Source: an uncultured bacterium (GTDB lineage: Bacteria > Bacteroidota > Bacteroidia > Chitinophagales > Chitinophagaceae). From it: a stretch of DNA of 33,544 bases. The notes below the pieces were generated by a model. The model was not told the origin of the DNA. It made no database searches and saw nothing but the letters and a program-made list of their open reading frames with translations. Position numbers and translations under genes: made by a program. The stretch spans positions 1-33,544 of the forward strand of contig CAILKQ010000068.1 in the NCBI GenBank assembly GCA_903834825.1, in the 5' to 3' direction. Shown here piece by piece: positions 29,214-33,544 of this stretch (positions are counted from its first letter, which is position 1; each line of letters opens with the position of its first letter).

Positions 29214-30230
29214 TCAGTTAAAATAACTTTCACCAGGAATAACAATCTCTTCATTGGCAGATTTTACCGCATAAGAGAAACCTTTTTGAAGGGCATAAGC
29301 ACCATAATTACCTTCTTTATCCATGGCAAGAAAGCCAATCTGTATTTTTTTTGCTTTTTCAGGATCTCTTTTGGCAATTCTTTCAACCACTTTTTTACAG
29401 GCTTCTCTTGGTGAATTTCCCTGTCGCATATATTCCACAACCAAGTGAGAACCAACGCACCTGATGACTTCTTCTCCAACACCAGTAGAGGTAGCCGCTC
29501 CAATTTCACCGTCTACAAAAAGCCCGGCTCCAATGACAGGAGAATCTCCAACACGACCATGCATTTTGAAAGCCATGCCACTGGTGGTGCATCCGCCACT
29601 TAAATTACCCTGTGCATCCAGGGCCAGCAGCCCAATGGTATCATGGTTATCGATGCTTCCAGGGAACATGTCGGTATCGGGCTGTTGTTGGTATTGTTTG
29701 TTCTCGATGTTCATTACCGGCTCATAGTTTGCTTTTTTCAGCCAGTTTTTCCATGCTTCTTCGCTATCTGGGGTAAGTAAATTCTCTTTTTTAAATCCAT
29801 TGGCAAGGGCAAATTGAAGCGCACCGTCACCAACCAGGATCACATGGGGGGTCTTTTCCATGACCATCCTGGCTACTGAAATCGGATGTTTGATGTATTC
29901 CAGGCACATGACAGCGCCGCAATTTCCTTTTTCATCCATGATGCAAGCATCCAGGGTTACACGGCCATCACGATCTGGATAGCCGCCATATCCAACCGTT
30001 TTATTGCTTTCATCGGCTTCAGTGACGCGCGCACCTTTTTCAATGGCATCCAAGGCCCGTCCATTGGCTGCCAAAACTTTCCAGCCTTCAGCATTGGCTG
30101 CACGGCCAAAATTCCATGTAGAAATGATGATTGGTTTTGTAGGTTTGTTTGTCTGAATGGGCTCAGGAGTTACTGATGAAATTACAGGTAAACTAAGCAA
30201 TGAATTTTTCAGGAAATCTCTACGAATCAT
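29214..30230 (-). CDS. Glycosylasparaginase / N4-(beta-N-acetylglucosaminyl)-L-asparaginase (Ntn hydrolase), Tat-like signal
   Basis: NHDTIGLLALDAQGNLSGGCTTSGMAFKMHGRVGDSPVIGAGLFVDGEIGAATSTGVGEEVIR. Confidence 0.93.
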   Translation of the reverse strand: MIRRDFLKNSLLSLPVISSVTPEPIQTNKPTKPIIISTWNFGRAANAEGWKVLAANGRALDAIEKGARVTEADESNKTVGYGGYPDRDGRVTLDACIMDEKGNCGAVMCLEYIKHPISVARMVMEKTPHVILVGDGALQFALANGFKKENLLTPDSEEAWKNWLKKANYEPVMNIENKQYQQQPDTDMFPGSIDNHDTIGLLALDAQGNLSGGCTTSGMAFKMHGRVGDSPVIGAGLFVDGEIGAATSTGVGEEVIRCVGSHLVVEYMRQGNSPREACKKVVERIAKRDPEKAKKIQIGFLAMDKEGNYGAYALQKGFSYAVKSANEEIVIPGESYFN

Positions 30231-30346
30231 TCTTTATTTTTATACCTCAATTTACTCTAAAGTTTAAATACTTTGGCTGATTGTTCATTTAAAATATCAA
30301 CAGCTCAAGGATTAATGATTTATTTAATTCACTTATAATTTATATT

Positions 30347-31357
30347 ATGTTAAATAGTATTTTGTTCAGAATCAATCAAATGAGATTAAGCTTTAGTTGG
30401 TCAACCTCTACATTCGTACTTTCTCATTATCTATTTATTGCTGGCTTGTTCTTGTGTTCTATTGCACAAGCTCAAACCAAGTGGAAAGATGTATCCAATG
30501 ATTTTGGAAAGCTTCCGGCGAGCATCAAAGTTTTGAAGTCTGATGAGTTATTGGACGGATCGCCATCTATCATGTACGTCGCCACCATCAAAGCAAAAGA
30601 TCATGCAAAACAATTTTTTGTTGATACTGCCTCCCGCAGACGCCTGACACCCAGCCAGTATTTTACCCGCAATGGTCAACCTCTTGTTGTGGTCAATTGC
30701 TCCTTTTTTGAATTTGTTCAAAACCGAAATGTAAACTTGATTGTACAAAACAGCAAGATGGTCGGATTTGACACACCTGCTGTATCCAGAAAAGGCAGGG
30801 ATACCATGACCTATGTTCATACCCTTGGCAGTGCATTTGGCATTTTCAAAAACGGAAAGATGGACATTGCGTTCAATTATAATGATTCTGGTATGGCTGT
30901 ACCCTTTGTGATGCAGTCAGTGTATACGCCCATGATTGATTCTGTAAGAAGATTAAAAATCAATCATCCTAGTTTGGCAGGGCTGAAACCGTGGAAAGTG
31001 AAACATGCTTTTGGTGGTGGCCCTGTCTTGGTACAAGATGGTCAGGTAAAAATATCGAACAATGAAGAAAAGAAGTTTGCTGGAAAAGCGATTGCAGACA
31101 AGCATCCTCGGACGGCTATTGGCTATACCAGGGACGGTACCATGATCATTTTGGCCATACAAGGAAGGATGAAGGGTTTGGCAGAGGGTGCTACCCTGCC
31201 ACAAATGGCAAAAATCATGGTAGATCTTGGCTGTGTTGAAGCCATGAACCTGGATGGTGGGGGCAGTTCCTGTATGCTAATCAATGGAAAAGAAACCATC
31301 AAGCCTTCTGATCCCAATGGACAAAGACCTGTACCGGCAGTATTGGTGATCAAATAA
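30347..31357 (+). CDS. Phosphodiester glycosidase (NAGPA-like) family exported protein
   Basis: HPRTAIGYTRDGTMIILAIQGR, GATLPQMAKIMVDLGCVEAMNLDGGGSSCMLINGK. Confidence 0.9.
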   Translation: MLNSILFRINQMRLSFSWSTSTFVLSHYLFIAGLFLCSIAQAQTKWKDVSNDFGKLPASIKVLKSDELLDGSPSIMYVATIKAKDHAKQFFVDTASRRRLTPSQYFTRNGQPLVVVNCSFFEFVQNRNVNLIVQNSKMVGFDTPAVSRKGRDTMTYVHTLGSAFGIFKNGKMDIAFNYNDSGMAVPFVMQSVYTPMIDSVRRLKINHPSLAGLKPWKVKHAFGGGPVLVQDGQVKISNNEEKKFAGKAIADKHPRTAIGYTRDGTMIILAIQGRMKGLAEGATLPQMAKIMVDLGCVEAMNLDGGGSSCMLINGKETIKPSDPNGQRPVPAVLVIK

Positions 31358-31422
31358 CATATAAAACAGTTGATCTGGTCATTATGCTAATCAGCATCAT
31401 GAAATATAAAGAAAAAGTTTGA

Positions 31423-32517
31423 TTACAACCTCACCATAATTCCTATGTTGATAAGGTAATCAGCAAAAGCTGCATCTCCTTTGAAATAAGTACCAGTTTT
31501 TTGGGTTCTGATCTTGTCCGGGACACTTTGGGTTCTGTTGCGCTGCATCGCAATAGGAAGATTGAAAAAGAATGTGGATTTTCTGCTTTGATAGGCGATC
31601 CCTGGTTCTGCTGATACCACATATCCAGGCCTTCTGAATCCTCCGCTTTCCCCAATGAGATCTTCTGAAGGAATCCCTTCCTTGCGAATACCCATGCTTA
31701 CTGTCCACTTCCCTTTCATGTAATTCATGCCTGCACGGTACATGTATTGATCCGGAACACTCATGACGTTGCTTCCGTATTGCAACTGTGCTGTTGTAGA
31801 CACGCCACCACGGGCAGTGGAAACACCATTCTGTTCGCGGGGATTGGAAAGATAGAAGAAATTAGCATACATAGACAAATCATGTGAGAAAGCATAATAC
31901 CCATTCAATTCCAATGTTATACCAGTTCCACCATCGCCTATCTGAATGGACTGATCCACTGGCCCAAGGGTTCTGGTAGTATCATTGCGGTAAAAGTAAT
32001 CCTGGTAACGATAATCACCAGAAGGCAGCTTGATTCCCAAACCTGCTTGCAGGTTAAATTTCTTTCTTTTGGAAGGATCCAACAACCAATAGTAAACCGC
32101 ACCCCGGATATCTCCGATCCCAAATGAATGGGTTGTCTTCCTCGCTGATGCTCCGCTTGTATTGCCACCATGTTCATACAAGGATGAGCGGGCATTGGAA
32201 ATCAATGGAAGATTAATACCGATGCTAATGCGGTTGTTGAAATGCTTCTGGAAAAAAAGATCGAGTCCAAAGGTATGGTTGATGACTTCCGTGCCCAACT
32301 CTACTCTTTCTTTTTGTTCCACCATCCCTACAAAATGTTTGTAAGACTTGAAATAACGGGAATTGGCCGTAAGCGTCCAACCTGAAGAATCTTTGATATC
32401 TTCTCCATTACCACAAGAATAGGCTCCTAAGCCGCGAATGGCCACACAACCTTGTGCATGAGAATGTTGAGCAAAATTAATTGAGATTATTGCTATCAGT
32501 ATGATTGATTTTTTCAT
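31423..32517 (-). CDS. Outer-membrane beta-barrel-like protein of unknown function
   Basis: Signal peptide ending in HAQ; alternating amphipathic strands; C-terminal LINIGIMVRL. Confidence 0.6.
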   Translation of the reverse strand: MKKSIILIAIISINFAQHSHAQGCVAIRGLGAYSCGNGEDIKDSSGWTLTANSRYFKSYKHFVGMVEQKERVELGTEVINHTFGLDLFFQKHFNNRISIGINLPLISNARSSLYEHGGNTSGASARKTTHSFGIGDIRGAVYYWLLDPSKRKKFNLQAGLGIKLPSGDYRYQDYFYRNDTTRTLGPVDQSIQIGDGGTGITLELNGYYAFSHDLSMYANFFYLSNPREQNGVSTARGGVSTTAQLQYGSNVMSVPDQYMYRAGMNYMKGKWTVSMGIRKEGIPSEDLIGESGGFRRPGYVVSAEPGIAYQSRKSTFFFNLPIAMQRNRTQSVPDKIRTQKTGTYFKGDAAFADYLINIGIMVRL

Positions 32518-32671
32518 TTTTATTTCTTAAATCCTATTTCTCTTATCCGCTCCCTCAAAAATTTCCCATTCAACAAGTTATCATCTTTGTACCTGCAATA
32601 TTTCAAGAATGTAGATTAAAAATAATGAATGCTTCCAAAATTTTGACTTCCGAGATGCAGTGAAAGAGGAT

Positions 32672-33271
32672 TTATTTGAAGCTCCCCTGGTGTGCAATGA
32701 TAAAATCAACCAGTGTTTCAAGGCTGACTTCGGCCCTTTCGCAAGCATCGCGGATATCCTCCCTGCTCACATTAGCAGCAAAGGTTTTTTCTTTGATGCG
32801 TTTCATGGCCCCTTTCCGTTCCATTCCTTCATAGCCATTGGGGCGCATCAAAGAATAAGCATGCATCAATCCGGATAGTTCATCAAAGGCATAAAGCATT
32901 TTGTCCATTCTCGTAACTGGCTCAACACCAAAATGAATGTGTCCATGTGAAGCAATGGCCCTGATGAGTTCAGGGTCAATATTCAAAGATTCCAGGTGCT
33001 CAATGATTTTTTTACAATGCTGGTCTGGCCATTGATCCCAATCTGCATCATGCAGTAAGCCTGCCATTTTCCATCTCCAGGCATCGGTTTCACTAAGATT
33101 TTCGACTTTTTTTGCCCAGGCTCCCATCAAACCTCCTACCTGCAACATATGCAATTTCAGCCTTTCATTCAAAACCCACTCGTTCAGCAAAGTTGAAACT
33201 TGTTCTTCGGTAAGCACATTGCCTGCGTTTTTAATGTCTCCGAATGTTTTTCGTCCAAGGTGAAGTGACAT
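32672..33271 (-). CDS. HD-domain (phosphohydrolase-like) protein
   Basis: ERLKLHMLQVGGLMGAWAKK...WKMAGLLHDADWDQWPDQH...IRAIASHGHIHFG. Confidence 0.8.
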   Translation of the reverse strand: MSLHLGRKTFGDIKNAGNVLTEEQVSTLLNEWVLNERLKLHMLQVGGLMGAWAKKVENLSETDAWRWKMAGLLHDADWDQWPDQHCKKIIEHLESLNIDPELIRAIASHGHIHFGVEPVTRMDKMLYAFDELSGLMHAYSLMRPNGYEGMERKGAMKRIKEKTFAANVSREDIRDACERAEVSLETLVDFIIAHQGSFK

Positions 33272-33342
33272 AAAATTGAATTTAAAAAAAGAGTTTGTTT
33301 GGAGGAGGAAAGATATAGACTAGAACTAATATTTCCGATATA

Positions 33343-33544
33343 CTAATGCAGTAGACGCTCTATCACTAATGTTCCAACTTTCTTCCCTGCAACATTACCT
33401 GAATCCAGATCAAATCGGTAATGGATTCCTCCATATAGTCTGGAAATACTGGCTTCTTGAGCTGCCTGGCGGAAAGATTTGATCTCACGGTTGGCAATGC
33501 CAAATTCCAACAAGGAGGTATCAGTAAACGATAATTGATCACCA
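33343..33544 (-). CDS. Vanadium-dependent haloperoxidase / PAP2-family protein, C-terminal fragment (continues beyond window)
   Basis: Manual minus-strand translation to TAG at 33345-33343: GDQLSFTDTSLLEFGIANREIKSFRQAAQEASISRLYGGIHYRFDLDSGNVAGKKVGTLVIERLLH*; SRLYGGIHYRxDxxxGxxxGxxVG is typical. Confidence 0.8.
   Translation of the reverse strand, partial: GDQLSFTDTSLLEFGIANREIKSFRQAAQEASISRLYGGIHYRFDLDSGNVAGKKVGTLVIERLLH

Noticed and set aside
30231-30346. Specific TAnnTTTG promoters in the divergent glycosylasparaginase/NAGPA intergenic region
   Set aside because: Only degenerate matches (e.g. TAATTTAT) seen; not strong enough to annotate as sites.
31379-31402. Imperfect hairpin TCATTATGCTAATCAGCATCATGA between convergent genes, considered as a terminator
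   Set aside because: Short stem with a mismatch and no adjacent T-run; could be chance in AT-rich DNA.
1-33544. CRISPR arrays, tRNA/rRNA genes, IS elements or phage genes
   Set aside because: No spaced direct repeats, cloverleaf-like segments, transposase/integrase motifs or terminal inverted repeats recognised on reading.

Overview
The window is a chromosomal segment from a Bacteroidetes bacterium, most likely Chitinophagaceae-like. That placement is inferred from gene content, TAnnTTTG-type promoters, start sites without Shine-Dalgarno sequences, and a type IX secretion CTD with a PorP/SprF partner. Left part: 3' end of dnaK, a DUF2452-like protein, prfB with an intact programmed +1 frameshift, P5C dehydrogenase, pyrR, pyrB, coaD, a NUDIX hydrolase, pyrE, an HMA-domain protein and a WbqC-family protein. 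Middle: a 1715-aa PKD-array adhesin-like protein with a gliding-motility/T9SS C-terminal domain plus its PorP/SprF partner and a lipoprotein, then a K+-dependent-type membrane pyrophosphatase, a serine hydrolase, serA and an APH/NahK-like kinase. Right part: a very compact six-gene minus-strand operon (about 30230 to 21892). It encodes a glycosylasparaginase, CutC, a PSCyt1/DUF1549/DUF1553 cytochrome with an apparent CBM6-like insert, DUF1501, a TIM-barrel isomerase-like protein, and a DUF2231/cytochrome/LRR protein. It is divergent from a phosphodiester glycosidase (NAGPA-like) gene. This locus is the best candidate for an under-described system: a predicted exported, heme-linked glycan or glycoprotein-processing module. 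Beyond it are an outer-membrane-type protein, an HD-domain protein and the C-terminus of a vanadium haloperoxidase/PAP2-like protein. I found no CRISPR array, tRNA, rRNA or transposon.
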